This document shows, one piece after another, positions 26,782-35,523 of a stretch of 64,000 bases of DNA. The DNA is taken from contig DYNP01000008.1 of NCBI GenBank assembly GCA_020721005.1, forward strand, positions 62,001 through 126,000. Reading direction: 5' to 3'. The notes under the pieces are model-generated. The model did not search any database and was not told where the DNA came from. It worked only from the letters and a program-made list of their open reading frames with translations. The translations under genes and the position numbers were made by a program. Origin of the DNA: Thiomargarita sp. (GTDB lineage Bacteria > Pseudomonadota > Gammaproteobacteria > Beggiatoales > Beggiatoaceae). Positions within the stretch are counted from its first letter, which is position 1; each line of letters begins with the position of its first letter.

Positions 26782-27543
26782 TTATTTTTCAGCAATTATT
26801 AGCATTTCAAAGTCCTCGGCTGTCAATTTATCTTCTCTCGAAAAAGCACCGAGTTTTGCTCCGTAAATATCAATTTTGCTAAATCCCACGGTTTTTAACA
26901 GCCATGTTATTTCGGGAGGAATGTAAAATCGTTCGTTGCATGTCAATACTTTTGTGTTCCCCTGATCGTCTTCCAGAGTTGTTACATTGTGGTCTCGAAA
27001 TGTCATCAGATCAAAGGTATTTTTTTGACAGGAGGAATTACCCTTTTCAGTGTTGGCGGAACAGAATGCTTCGACTGAATGAAATAATGGGAATAATCCG
27101 TTCAGCGTAGTGAAAATCAATTTGCCTTTTTCTGTCAAGGAACGCGCGATACCTTTCAATATTTCATAGTTCATCTCATCTGTTTCCATCAAAGAGAATC
27201 CCCCTTCACACAACATGATTGCCACGTTAAACTCTTGAGTAAATGGCAATTTTCTGGCGTCGCCTTGGCAAAAATTGATGGATAGCTTGAGCTTACCCGC
27301 TTTTTCTCTTGCTTTTGCGAGCATTGAATCAGACAAATCAAATCCTGTGACTTGATAGCCTCTTTGAGTCAATTCGATGGTATGTCTTCCCGTACCACAA
27401 CCAACGTCAATGATCTTGAGTGATTTGTCAAAGTTTATTTCTCGTTCAATGAAATCACACTCACCATGAGTTCCTCGGACAAAACTCTCGCGATCGTACT
27501 TTTCTCCATAGTTTTCAAATAGTTGTTCGTACCATTGTTTCAT
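26782..27543 (-). CDS. Class I SAM-dependent methyltransferase
   Basis: This soluble enzyme of 253 residues should transfer a methyl group from SAM to an unknown small molecule. The Rossmann core is clear: motif I IDVGCGTGRH (about 44-53), acidic end of strand 2 at VTGFDLSDSML, and motif for adenine binding at GDARKLPF. The C-terminal part has a substrate-lid pattern seen in small-molecule methyltransferases. It starts at the overlapping ATGA of a 51-codon gene upstream, so the two are translationally coupled. The substrate is not inferable. Confidence 0.85.
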   Translation of the reverse strand: MKQWYEQLFENYGEKYDRESFVRGTHGECDFIEREINFDKSLKIIDVGCGTGRHTIELTQRGYQVTGFDLSDSMLAKAREKAGKLKLSINFCQGDARKLPFTQEFNVAIMLCEGGFSLMETDEMNYEILKGIARSLTEKGKLIFTTLNGLFPLFHSVEAFCSANTEKGNSSCQKNTFDLMTFRDHNVTTLEDDQGNTKVLTCNERFYIPPEITWLLKTVGFSKIDIYGAKLGAFSREDKLTAEDFEMLIIAEK

Positions 27544-27695
27544 TCTAACAGTCCTTTAGGATATTTACTGATTTGGCGGCTAAGTAATTTTTTGACATTG
27601 CTTTTATTCAGTGGGTCCTGAACAAGTTTTTCGATGTCATCCAGAATTCTGTCACAGTCTTTGCGTTCGACTTGGTAAGTCATTTCATTACCCAT
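27540..27695 (-). CDS. 51-residue protein coupled to the methyltransferase
   Basis: ATG 27695 opens a 51-codon frame that ends exactly in the ATGA overlap with the methyltransferase start. The product is hydrophilic and helical (ERKDCDRILDDIEKLVQDPL, then KKLLSRQISKYPKG), with one Cys. It has no signal peptide. An internal Met at codon 5 could also start. The four-base stop/start overlap is the main evidence that it is translated. The function is unknown. Confidence 0.5.
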   Translation of the reverse strand: MGNEMTYQVERKDCDRILDDIEKLVQDPLNKSNVKKLLSRQISKYPKGLLE

Positions 27696-27700
27696 TGTTT

Positions 27701-27919
27701 TTATTGGATTGATTGCTGATTGTTCACAGGCTTACACCGCGCCATCTCATCCAAAAAATGCCGATGGCGTTCCGCACAAATCATTAGATAGTTTCTTATC
27801 CAACGATTTAACGTGCTTATCCCTATTTTGAATACTTCTACCAACTTTTCTTTCGGCATTCCTTCTTCGTAATTCTTTATTACACGTTCTCTTAGATCAT
27901 TGCTGTATGCTTTGCTCAT
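27701..27919 (-). pseudogene. IS630-family transposase N-terminal remnant
   Basis: AAGGAGG five bases before ATG 27919 gives a strong start. The first 45 residues, with MSKAYSNDLRERVIKNYEEG and STLNRWIRNY, are the helix-turn-helix domain of IS630-family transposases. The rest of the 72-residue frame does not match a transposase, and no DDE catalytic domain follows. This is a broken element. It abuts the micro-ORF at 27695. Confidence 0.7.
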
Positions 27920-27985
27920 TTTTTCCTCCTTATTTTTAGGTAATATGTTTATTATAACAAATCAATATAAAAATAAAATACTATA

Positions 27986-28240
27986 TTATAACTGGTGAAC
28001 CATAAAAAGAGCCCGCGTGGGATGCGCTGAGCATCTTTTTGCAAAGTGTATCTGTCGCGTCACTTTCGGGTATGAATTTCAAATTTACTCTCATGTCCCC
28101 AATTTGCCGAATAAACACCCCGCGCCACAAAATTATGGAAATTTGAATATTACCTTCTCTCGATTGATGCACTTTGTAAAAAGACGCTCAGCATATCCCA
28201 AGCGGGCTATGAATTTCTGCTTGTGCGGGAATGATGCTCA
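27986..28240. repeat. Palindromic dispersed element, copy 1
   Basis: Imperfect 34-bp inverted arms lie at 28019-28052 and 28166-28199 (GGATGCGCTGAGC outermost). The left side reads CATAAAAAGAG, as in copies at 35200-35471 and 59298-59539. The interior carries the shared motif GCCACAAAATTATGG in the opposite orientation to the other two copies. It has no ORF of its own. It occupies most of the 400-base gap 27920-28321; the rest is AT-rich. Confidence 0.75.
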
Positions 28241-28321
28241 CTGAAAAAGGTCTTTTACTGATCATATTACTGTGATAGAATACAGTTTTTTCGTTCCTGT
28301 AAAAAGGAGGTTCATTCAATC

Positions 28322-28915
28322 ATGCCTGGATCACACATGTTCATTCAATCTCATCCCGCAATAAGACCGTTATGGTTACTTGGCTTAGTCGTATGTTTTT
28401 TAATAGGACAACCGCCCTATAGTCATGCAAATAAGTCGCAAGGAATTCCTGAATATCAGGTGAAAGCGACTTTTTTGTTAAATTTTAGTAAATTTGTGAC
28501 TTATCCTGAAGAATCATTTAGTGATTCTGCTTCAGAAATTAGGATATGTCTGCTCGGTGATGACCCCTTTCAAGGTTCTCTGGAGATTCTCGTTAAAGGC
28601 GAAAAAATCCAAGGACGATCTATCAAGGTTAATTATATCCGCGATGTCGAGAAAACCAGCGAATGTCATACTTTATTCATTAGCGCATCCGAACAAAAGC
28701 AGATAGTCAATATCATTGCTTACCTCAGAAATAAACCGATTCTTACCGTGAGTGATATAGCCGATTTTGTGATTCGTGGTGGTATGGTTCAATTCTACAT
28801 TTTAAATAATAATGTCCGTTTTTTTATTGATCCTGTCACGATTAGCGAAGCAAAGCTAAAAGTCAGTTCTCGCTTGTTGCAAGTTGCCAATGTTGTGGGT
28901 AAAGAAGTGAAATAA
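28322..28915 (+). CDS. YfiR family (DUF4154) periplasmic protein
   Basis: The protein is exported to the periplasm. A signal peptide covers about residues 1-38 (LWLLGLVVCFLIG, cleavage after SHA), and AAGGAGG lies 11 bases before ATG 28322. The mature part matches YfiR: EYQVKATFLLNFSKFVTYPEE, ICLLGDDPFQGSLE, then a SDIADFVIRGGMVQFYI strand and the end NVRFFIDPVTISEAKLKVSSRLL-x-VA. In Pseudomonas YfiR holds the diguanylate cyclase YfiN inactive. Here the only partner is the TonB-dependent receptor starting three bases downstream; no membrane cyclase or kinase is adjacent. YfiR-like domains next to receptors may modulate them; that is inference. Confidence 0.85.
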   Translation: MPGSHMFIQSHPAIRPLWLLGLVVCFLIGQPPYSHANKSQGIPEYQVKATFLLNFSKFVTYPEESFSDSASEIRICLLGDDPFQGSLEILVKGEKIQGRSIKVNYIRDVEKTSECHTLFISASEQKQIVNIIAYLRNKPILTVSDIADFVIRGGMVQFYILNNNVRFFIDPVTISEAKLKVSSRLLQVANVVGKEVK

Positions 28916-28918
28916 AAC

Positions 28919-31108
28919 ATGATGAACATCAAATCACTTTCATTCCACCAATTCCTTACGCTTTGCGCTTTACTTTTTACGCAAATGTCTTGTTATGGAA
29001 ATGATCTACAAGAACGTAATTATAATTATCTGAAAAACTTGGATATTGAACAGCTGATCAATGTTGAGATCACGCTTGATGAGGTCTTTGATGTGTTCGA
29101 TGGTCTTATTAAGGCAAGGAAAGTCAGTGTAGCGACGGGTAATCAACAGGCGGCGGAACGGGCACCCGCAGTCACAACCGTGATTACTGCCCAGGATATT
29201 GAAGCGATGGGGGCCAGGGATTTGGATGAAGTGTTGGAAACGGTGCCAGGTCTCCATGTTTCAAGGTCTAACTATGCTTACAGACCCATTTATGTGATAC
29301 GGGGAATGTATACTGACTATAATCCAGAAGTATTAGTGTTAATTAACGGGATACCCATTACTGTGCTTTATTCAGGAAATAGAGGTACTTGGGGAGGAAT
29401 GTCTGTCAATGCTATTTCTCGGATTGAGGTGATTCGGGGGCCCGGCTCAGCCGTTTATGGTGCCGATGCACTTGCTGGGGTTATCAATATTTTTACGAAA
29501 ACGACAGACGATATTAAAAGAAATGAAGTGGGAGTGAGACTCGGTCGTTTTAATACCTACGAAGGTTGGATACTCCATGGTACTGATTGGAATGGATTTA
29601 AAATTGCCTCCAGCATGGAATATAACACCACAGATGGATATGACAGCATCGTTGAAGCGGATGCTCAGACCTATCATGACCGAGTTTTCAACACTCATGC
29701 TTCGCTCGCACCCGGCCCAGTCAATATGGAAACTGATAATCTGGATGCAAGGCTCGATATTAAAAAAGGCTTATGGCAAGCCCGCGCCGGTTTTCAGGGA
29801 CGACATCATGCCGGGCTCGCGGCTGGGCAAGCACAGGCTTTAGACCCTGAAGGATATACTGATACTCGTCGCACTAATGCCGATTTGACTTATCATAATC
29901 CAACATTCACGCCTTATTGGGATGTGACTGCCCAACTTAGTTATTTTGAAAATGTAAGAAAAGTACACTTTGTTATCTATCCACCCGGGGCTTTTGGAGG
30001 TGCTTACCCCGACGGATTTATTGGTCAACCTAACTTTGTAAATCGGGTATTGCGTTTGGATACGTTTGCCTTTTACTCAGGTTTTCCCAAACATCTCTTT
30101 CGCATCGGTGCGGGTTATCACGATATTGATCAACCTGAAGTCACCCATATTGTGAATTTTGGGATTAATCCTGCGACCGGACAACCGTTACCACGCGGTA
30201 GCCCACTGATAGATACCAGTGATACTCCTTATACTTTCAATAGAGAAGAAAAACGTAAGAATCAATATCTTTCTTTACAAGATAGCTGGACGCTGGCAAA
30301 TGAATGGGAATTGACCGCCGGGGTTCGTTATGACGACTATTCAGATTTTGGGAGTACCACCAATCCACGTTTGGCTTTAGTATGGCAACCGCAACTTCAT
30401 TTAACAAGTAAATTGTTGTATGGGCGGGCATTTCGTGCGCCTTCCTTTATGGAAATGTACACGATGAATAATCCCTCAATAAAAGGTAATCCGAATCTAA
30501 AAGCTGAAGTTATTGATACATGGGAAGTTGCCTTTGATTATCGGATTAAAGAGAATTTGCATTTGTCCACAAACTTATTCCATTATAAAGCGACTGACAA
30601 AATTCAGATGGTCGCGGCCTCTGGCACCGTCGCCGCCCTCTATCAAAATATTGGTGTTTTGGAAGGCAATGGCTTAGAACTAGAAGCGCGTTGGAAAATG
30701 AGTGCGCGGTCTAGCTTATTAGCTAACTATTCATATGCGAAAGTGGCTAATAAAGGCAATGGCCATGATTTAGGCAACTATCCTCGCCATTTGGCTTACA
30801 TTCGCACCGATTGGTTACTCATGCCTGACTGGTATTTAGATGTCCAAGCGAATTGGGTTGCGAATAGACAACGAACTTTGGGCGATCCACGTTCTCCAAT
30901 CGCTGATGATACAACTGTGGATTTAACCTTGCGTTACAAAGACATTCACGATGGACGAATGAATTTTGCGTTGAGTATTCGTAATCTCTTGAATGCTGAT
31001 GCCCGTGAACCGAGTTTGGGTCCGGATGCTAAAGGTATGATTAGTATTCCCAATGATTTGCCGTTAGCCGGGCGGAGTTTTTTTGTGGAATTTCGGTATC
31101 AGTTTTAA
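28919..31108 (+). CDS. TonB-dependent outer-membrane receptor
   Basis: This outer-membrane active importer of 729 residues has a signal peptide (about 1-27). The plug domain (about 65-190) has AVTTVITAQDIEAMGARDLDEVLETVPG, the conserved IRGM, VLVLINGIP and IEVIRGPGSAVYGADALAGVINI. The barrel follows to the terminal FFVEFRYQF. The TonB box is probably the segment near KARKVSVATG. Late strands with RAPSFMEMYTMNNP, NPNLKAE and TWEVAFDYR are typical of siderophore, cobalamin or other metal-complex receptors, but the ligand cannot be named. It is in an operon with the YfiR-like gene. No TonB or ABC transporter is nearby. Confidence 0.9.
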   Translation: MMNIKSLSFHQFLTLCALLFTQMSCYGNDLQERNYNYLKNLDIEQLINVEITLDEVFDVFDGLIKARKVSVATGNQQAAERAPAVTTVITAQDIEAMGARDLDEVLETVPGLHVSRSNYAYRPIYVIRGMYTDYNPEVLVLINGIPITVLYSGNRGTWGGMSVNAISRIEVIRGPGSAVYGADALAGVINIFTKTTDDIKRNEVGVRLGRFNTYEGWILHGTDWNGFKIASSMEYNTTDGYDSIVEADAQTYHDRVFNTHASLAPGPVNMETDNLDARLDIKKGLWQARAGFQGRHHAGLAAGQAQALDPEGYTDTRRTNADLTYHNPTFTPYWDVTAQLSYFENVRKVHFVIYPPGAFGGAYPDGFIGQPNFVNRVLRLDTFAFYSGFPKHLFRIGAGYHDIDQPEVTHIVNFGINPATGQPLPRGSPLIDTSDTPYTFNREEKRKNQYLSLQDSWTLANEWELTAGVRYDDYSDFGSTTNPRLALVWQPQLHLTSKLLYGRAFRAPSFMEMYTMNNPSIKGNPNLKAEVIDTWEVAFDYRIKENLHLSTNLFHYKATDKIQMVAASGTVAALYQNIGVLEGNGLELEARWKMSARSSLLANYSYAKVANKGNGHDLGNYPRHLAYIRTDWLLMPDWYLDVQANWVANRQRTLGDPRSPIADDTTVDLTLRYKDIHDGRMNFALSIRNLLNADAREPSLGPDAKGMISIPNDLPLAGRSFFVEFRYQF

Positions 31109-31353
31109 ATCGTCTGGTGAATGCTATTCAAGGGGTAGTTGGCTGAATCTAAACCTGTCAGGTTTCTGATTCTGATGAGTCGTTGACGAAAATGCTTCAG
31201 TCTAGGTTTTAATTTAATTTTCTCCCCATCTATAATCTCGAAATTTAAACCACTACATGACTTTTGCAAGAAGTCTATTGTCTCTATAAGTTCAGTCCTT
31301 TTTGGATGAATGAGGAAGCAGTTGGTGATGTTCTTCCTCACACTGCGTAACAT
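31105..31353 (-). CDS. Doubtful small ORF
   Basis: This 82-residue frame is convergent with the receptor gene (four-base overlap at the 3' ends). It has a basic, helical middle (KLKPRLKHFRQRLIRIRNL) and two Cys. It contains the AAACCTGACAGGTTT palindrome often seen in non-coding repeats. There is no good ribosome site. It may be a fragment of a longer lost gene. I recognise no family. Confidence 0.28.
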   Translation of the reverse strand: MLRSVRKNITNCFLIHPKRTELIETIDFLQKSCSGLNFEIIDGEKIKLKPRLKHFRQRLIRIRNLTGLDSANYPLNSIHQTI

Positions 31354-31400
31354 TAATTAGCTGTTGGGAATTAAATTATTGTGGTCCAGCATTAATCATG

Positions 31401-33761
31401 TCAGTGCCAATTGCCTATCAATAAAAAGGGAGACCAGAAAGCAGGATGTTGATATTCCTTTCGTTTAAGTAAAAGTTGTTGGGCATTTTGCAATGATTTG
31501 ACTTTTGATAGTTTTTCCATTTTTAGGGAACGATAAAAGTCATTCATCAATAAACTGGTGGACCGATCTTCGATAAACCAAAGGCTGGCTAAGGCACTTA
31601 AGGCTCCCGCTTTGATAGCCACTCCTGCCAGTCCCAACGCCGCTTGTTCATCTCCCACTGCGGTTTGACAGGCGCTGAGGGTAATCAAGTCAAGTGGTTC
31701 GTTGCGTAATTTCCCCAGGAGAATGGTTTTTCGAAAGTCGCCCATGGTCAGTTTGCCTTGTTGGGTGAGAATAAAAGTTTTTTGGGGATCGCTGTCAAAT
31801 TGGCCATGGGAGGCTAAATGGATAATTGAGAAGGAGTTTTTTTCCAGTACTTGTTTAAAGTTGTGGACAGTAAATGCCTGATCCATGAGCAAGGTGGCAT
31901 GGGGGCCGTAAAGTTGTTGAAGAGAATGCACTTCGTTGCTCACATTGAGCAATTCGGGATAGCCCTCAATAGCCATGGAAAGGGCGCCAATGAGAATGTC
32001 GTCTACTTTCTCTTCCACAGTCGAGGATTTTGTGGTCAGGGTTAAACCTGGGGTAATGGCAATGGCATAGCGTTCAATGAGAAATTGTTGTTCGTCGTGC
32101 AGGGCAGCTAGAGGAACCGTTCTCAAGACTCCATCGGGAACAAAAATGAGGGTATGAATGTGGTGTTTGGCTAGGGTGGTTTCTAGGGGAGCAATTAACC
32201 ATCGGTAAAGTCGTTGGGCATAGTCTAAGTAGTCTTGGGTGTGATGAGTTTGCAGTTCAAAACGAAATTCGTTGATTTGATCTTTGAGTTGTTCAGCGGT
32301 GATGGGTAGATTGAATTGTTGAATGTCAGTGGCTAAGTTGAGTAACAATTCTAAACGGTCAGGAAGCAATACCGGGTAGAGAATGGCGGTGTGGGGTTGT
32401 ATTTGAGTGTCTAGGGAGTTTTGGGTGGTTTGAAAGTCGGTGGTGATGCAGTCGTCTTTAAAATAGTCTTGTAATTCAGCTGTTTTGAGATTTTCAATGG
32501 TGTGTTGGGCTTCTTTTAGCCATTGGATTTTGTGTTTTTGGTCGGTAACTGCCTTTTGTAGTAGCAAATCGGCGAGTTCGTAATAGACAGGGCCAATGGC
32601 TTCGCGAAAAGATTGGGAGCTGTTACGGTAGCCAATGGCCAGTTCCGAACGTACTGGTTGGAGACTGTTGACTGCTTTTCGATAGGCGCTGATGGCTTCT
32701 TCTGGATGATTGGTGGTTTGAAGAAGACGCCCCAATTGCCATTCCCAGCGATATAAAATTTCTGAGGCTTGATTTTGTTGGGTGAAGAAGGTGCTCTTGT
32801 CTTGTTGGGCAAAAAATAGGGCTTGGCGAGTGGCCTGCAGACTGTCAGAATATTTTTTTTGCAGTTCATATAGGTGTCCCAAATAACCGTAAGAATAGGA
32901 TAGTAAACGGGCATTGTTGAGGGTTTTGGCCAGATCAAGTGCTTGATTTAGGGCTTCCAAAGACAGGGCATGGAGGGTTGGGGTGGTTTTTGGACAAGTT
33001 TTGGGGTTTGGGCAGGGGGTTTCTGCAAATCGTTGTGCTAAGCTGCCAATGCTCAGCCAAGTTAGGGTTTGTCGATAGTTAGGAGAATCGAGATTGTTTT
33101 CGGAGGGGAAGTCAGAGGAAAGATTGGATTGGTTTTTTCTGAGTGCTTCTACGGCACTGAGTAAGCTTTCTATGGCTCTGGCGGTTTGTTTATTTTTAAA
33201 ATAGGCTTGAGCCATGTTGATCAGGGCGGTGGCGATGAGGATGGGATCTTGTTCGGCCAATTCAATGGCTTGGGCATAGTGTTGGATGGCTTGGGGATAA
33301 TAGGCTTCTACCGTGAGCACGTTGCCCAAATTGTTGAGCAGGCTTGCTCGAATGCGATTGGGAGCGGTGGTTGGTAAGTTGTGCATGCTCTTATCGGCAT
33401 AATCACGGGCTTTGGTATCTTGACGGCTTGCCAAGAAAAGGTCAGTTAGGCTACCATAGATCAAGGCTTGCTGCAGGGGGGCGTTGTCCACCAGGGGAAG
33501 CGCTTGTTCCGTGAGCAGTTTAATCGCTTCTTGGGTAAATCCCAAGTATTGGTAGGTTTGGGCCAATTGTAGGTAGATGTCAATACGGCTACTTAAGTCC
33601 AAATGGGGATCGTTGAGAGTGGCTTGATAGTTGGCGATTGCTTGTTTAAAATGCCCACTGTTTTGCGGAGCATTCCCTTGATCAGGTGTGGGTAAGCTAT
33701 AGGACGGATAAGCGATAAGGTTAAGTAAACCAATCATCAGGAGTGTGTGCAAGTATTTCAT
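31401..33761 (-). CDS. Exported TPR protein with CHAT (caspase-like) protease domain
   Basis: ATG 33761 begins a signal peptide (MKYLHTLLMIGLLNLIA, cleavage after YS) and has AAGG upstream, giving 786 residues. Tetratricopeptide repeats fill about 30-430 (HFKQAIANYQATL, DYADKSM, QAIQHYAQAIELA and others). A linker follows, and the CHAT domain fills the last 330 residues. The catalytic His is in HLASHGQF and the catalytic Cys in LSACQTAVG; the block after it, LGLAGVAIKAGALSALASLW, is also diagnostic. The family occurs in filamentous cyanobacteria and Beggiatoa-like bacteria, with substrates mostly unknown. Its start codon lies two bases from that of miaA on the other strand. Confidence 0.87.
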   Translation of the reverse strand: MKYLHTLLMIGLLNLIAYPSYSLPTPDQGNAPQNSGHFKQAIANYQATLNDPHLDLSSRIDIYLQLAQTYQYLGFTQEAIKLLTEQALPLVDNAPLQQALIYGSLTDLFLASRQDTKARDYADKSMHNLPTTAPNRIRASLLNNLGNVLTVEAYYPQAIQHYAQAIELAEQDPILIATALINMAQAYFKNKQTARAIESLLSAVEALRKNQSNLSSDFPSENNLDSPNYRQTLTWLSIGSLAQRFAETPCPNPKTCPKTTPTLHALSLEALNQALDLAKTLNNARLLSYSYGYLGHLYELQKKYSDSLQATRQALFFAQQDKSTFFTQQNQASEILYRWEWQLGRLLQTTNHPEEAISAYRKAVNSLQPVRSELAIGYRNSSQSFREAIGPVYYELADLLLQKAVTDQKHKIQWLKEAQHTIENLKTAELQDYFKDDCITTDFQTTQNSLDTQIQPHTAILYPVLLPDRLELLLNLATDIQQFNLPITAEQLKDQINEFRFELQTHHTQDYLDYAQRLYRWLIAPLETTLAKHHIHTLIFVPDGVLRTVPLAALHDEQQFLIERYAIAITPGLTLTTKSSTVEEKVDDILIGALSMAIEGYPELLNVSNEVHSLQQLYGPHATLLMDQAFTVHNFKQVLEKNSFSIIHLASHGQFDSDPQKTFILTQQGKLTMGDFRKTILLGKLRNEPLDLITLSACQTAVGDEQAALGLAGVAIKAGALSALASLWFIEDRSTSLLMNDFYRSLKMEKLSKVKSLQNAQQLLLKRKEYQHPAFWSPFLLIGNWH

Positions 33762-33763
33762 AC

Positions 33764-34702
33764 ATGAAACAACCTTATATTGTATTGATGGGACCCACGG
33801 CATCTGGGAAGACTGATTTAGCGTTGGAGATTGTGCAACATTGGCCTTGTGAGATTGTCAGTGTCGATTCGGCAATGGTTTATCGGGGGATGGATATTGG
33901 AACAGCCAAACCGTGTCCGACCATTTTACGACAATTCCCTCATCATTTGATTGATATTCGAGATCCGGCGGATCCTTTTTCTGCGGCTGAATTTTGTCAG
34001 GCAGCGACTCAGGCTATGCAAATTATCCATAGCAAAGGGCGTATTCCCTTGTTAGTTGGGGGAACTGGGTTGTATTTTCGCAGTTTACAACAGGGGCTTT
34101 CGGAACTGCCACCGGCTGATCCGGAAGGACGTCAAAAATTGGTGCAACAGGCTGCGGAAGTGGGTTGGGAAGCTCTTCATCAAAGGTTAGCTGATTGTGA
34201 TCCCATATCTGCAAAGAGGATTCATCCGCATGATTCTCAACGCATTCAACGGGCTTTAGAGGTTTATGAGTTGACTGGTTGTACTATGACTGAGTGGTTT
34301 GCTAAATCCACCCATCAAATGGGGATAAGGCCGACAATAAAAATCGTGCTGACTCCTACGCAACGACACGTTCTACATGATAGAATAGCACAAAGATTTA
34401 AAACGATGTTACGGCAAGGCTTCATTGAAGAGGTTTATCAGTTGTATCAACGGTCTGATTTGGATTTGAATAAACCTGCGTTAAAAGCGGTAGGTTATCG
34501 ACAGGTTTGGCAATACTTAGCCGGAGATTATGATGAACAGCGCCTCATGGAAAAAGGGATTGCAGCCACCCGCCAATTAGCGAAACGGCAATTGACTTGG
34601 TTACGGGCAGAGCAGGAGGCTCATTGGATTGAGAGTCAACATCCTAATCTCCAACAACAAGTGCATGAACTACTGGATCCCTTATGTTCATCCCACCTTT
34701 AA
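33764..34702 (+). CDS. miaA: tRNA dimethylallyltransferase
   Basis: The enzyme transfers the dimethylallyl group to N6 of A37 in tRNAs that read UNN codons. ATG 33764 gives 312 residues, the family norm. The P-loop GPTASGKT is at 10-17. The catalytic region VSVDSAMVYRGMDIGTAKP and HHLIDIRDP are conserved, as are LVGGTGLY-x-R and the late KAVGYRQVW. It is followed by hfq, the classic gammaproteobacterial order. No clear ribosome site precedes the start, and the promoter must lie inside the divergent protease gene. Confidence 0.95.
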   Translation: MKQPYIVLMGPTASGKTDLALEIVQHWPCEIVSVDSAMVYRGMDIGTAKPCPTILRQFPHHLIDIRDPADPFSAAEFCQAATQAMQIIHSKGRIPLLVGGTGLYFRSLQQGLSELPPADPEGRQKLVQQAAEVGWEALHQRLADCDPISAKRIHPHDSQRIQRALEVYELTGCTMTEWFAKSTHQMGIRPTIKIVLTPTQRHVLHDRIAQRFKTMLRQGFIEEVYQLYQRSDLDLNKPALKAVGYRQVWQYLAGDYDEQRLMEKGIAATRQLAKRQLTWLRAEQEAHWIESQHPNLQQQVHELLDPLCSSHL

Positions 34703-34799
34703 GTAAGGATTAGGGGGGTGTCCCTAACTCAAACCATGAAGCCCTAAACCAGAAGACACAACAACAATAATGATCCCCCATTTACCAGGAGAAAACATC

Positions 34800-35051
34800 A
34801 TGAGCAAAGGGCAGTCACTACAAGACCCTTTTCTAAATGCTTTACGTAAAGAGCGAGTATCTGTGTCCATTTACCTCGTCAATGGTATCAAGCTACAAGG
34901 ACAAATAGAGTCTTTCGATCAATTCGTCGTGTTATTGAAAAATACCGTCAGTCAAATGGTTTATAAGCACGCTATCTCAACTATAGTTCCTTCACGTAAT
35001 GTCAAAATTACCCCAGATGAAGGAGGAGACGAAGGCTCTACCGACATTTGA
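34800..35051 (+). CDS. hfq: RNA chaperone Hfq
   Basis: Hfq is an Sm-like hexameric RNA chaperone that pairs small RNAs with mRNAs. ATG 34800 follows AGGAG and gives 83 residues starting [20 protein letters not shown]. Sm1 ([25 protein letters not shown]) and Sm2 ([13 protein letters not shown], with the YKHA proximal-face motif) are complete. The C-terminal tail is short, acidic and disordered ([11 protein letters not shown]), shorter than in enterics. It lies downstream of miaA. The usual next gene hflX is absent. Confidence 0.96.
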   Translation: MSKGQSLQDPFLNALRKERVSVSIYLVNGIKLQGQIESFDQFVVLLKNTVSQMVYKHAISTIVPSRNVKITPDEGGDEGSTDI

Positions 35052-35199
35052 GTTTTTTATTTTTCACAGATTGACGCAATTTAAGTGCAACATAATTAAG
35101 TAGGGTGCGTTGCCAAAAGCGTAACGTACCCGATGCACCCGTTGTTTTTTAATCCGTTGCGTTAGGGTGTCATAAAACGCACCTAACATTCCCTAACCT

Positions 35200-35471
35200 T
35201 ATAGCTAACGAACCCTAAAAAGAGACCGCACACTCCTTTGTAGAATATGCTGAAGGTTTTTTGCGAAGCGCAGCAATCGAATGAAAGCAATAAGTCTGCA
35301 TAATTTTGTGGCGCGCAGTGTTTATTCAGCAGTTTTGTAGAAACGCGATTAATCGCGTTTGTACCATTGTTATTGGATATCGGAGGGTGACGCGACAGAT
35401 ACACTTCGCAAAAAACGCCCAGCGCATCCTACGAAATCTAGATAAACTCTTTTTCTGGTGCGTTAGTTATA
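35200..35471. repeat. Palindromic dispersed element, copy 2
   Basis: The outer arms TATAGCTAACG (35200-35210) and CGTTAGTTATA (35461-35471) are inverted. Inner 38-bp arms at 35237-35274 and 35398-35435 share TTTTTTGCGAAG and its complement. The centre carries CATAATTTTGTGGCGCG in common with the other two copies, plus a GATTAATC palindrome unique to this copy. It has no ORF. Confidence 0.8.
35337..35364. repeat. GATTAATC-centred palindrome 1
   Basis: A 28-bp near-perfect palindrome with half-site GTAGAAACGCGATT lies inside dispersed-element copy 2. Two relatives are at 38086-38109 and 38136-38163. Confidence 0.75.
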
Positions 35472-35523
35472 GCATTGTAAATTAACTTGTTTTTTTCAAC
35501 TTTGTATAATGGAGATCACTGGT

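Larger units (their letters stand above)
35052..35523. other. Repeat-filled gap between hfq and hflK
   Basis: In most relatives hflX lies in this position. Here there is a TAGGGTGCGTT hairpin-type repeat (about 35101-35190) followed by palindromic element copy 2. No remnant of an HflX reading frame is visible in either strand. GGAG at about 35511-35514 is the hflK ribosome site. Confidence 0.7.

Noticed and set aside
26649-26882. 77-codon plus-strand ORF
   Set aside because: It runs into the methyltransferase gene on the other strand, has no ribosome site, and its second half is a shadow of that gene.
34770-34799. Upstream ATG for hfq
   Set aside because: The conserved Hfq start [13 protein letters not shown] follows AGGAG at 34800; the extra ten residues are not seen in the family.
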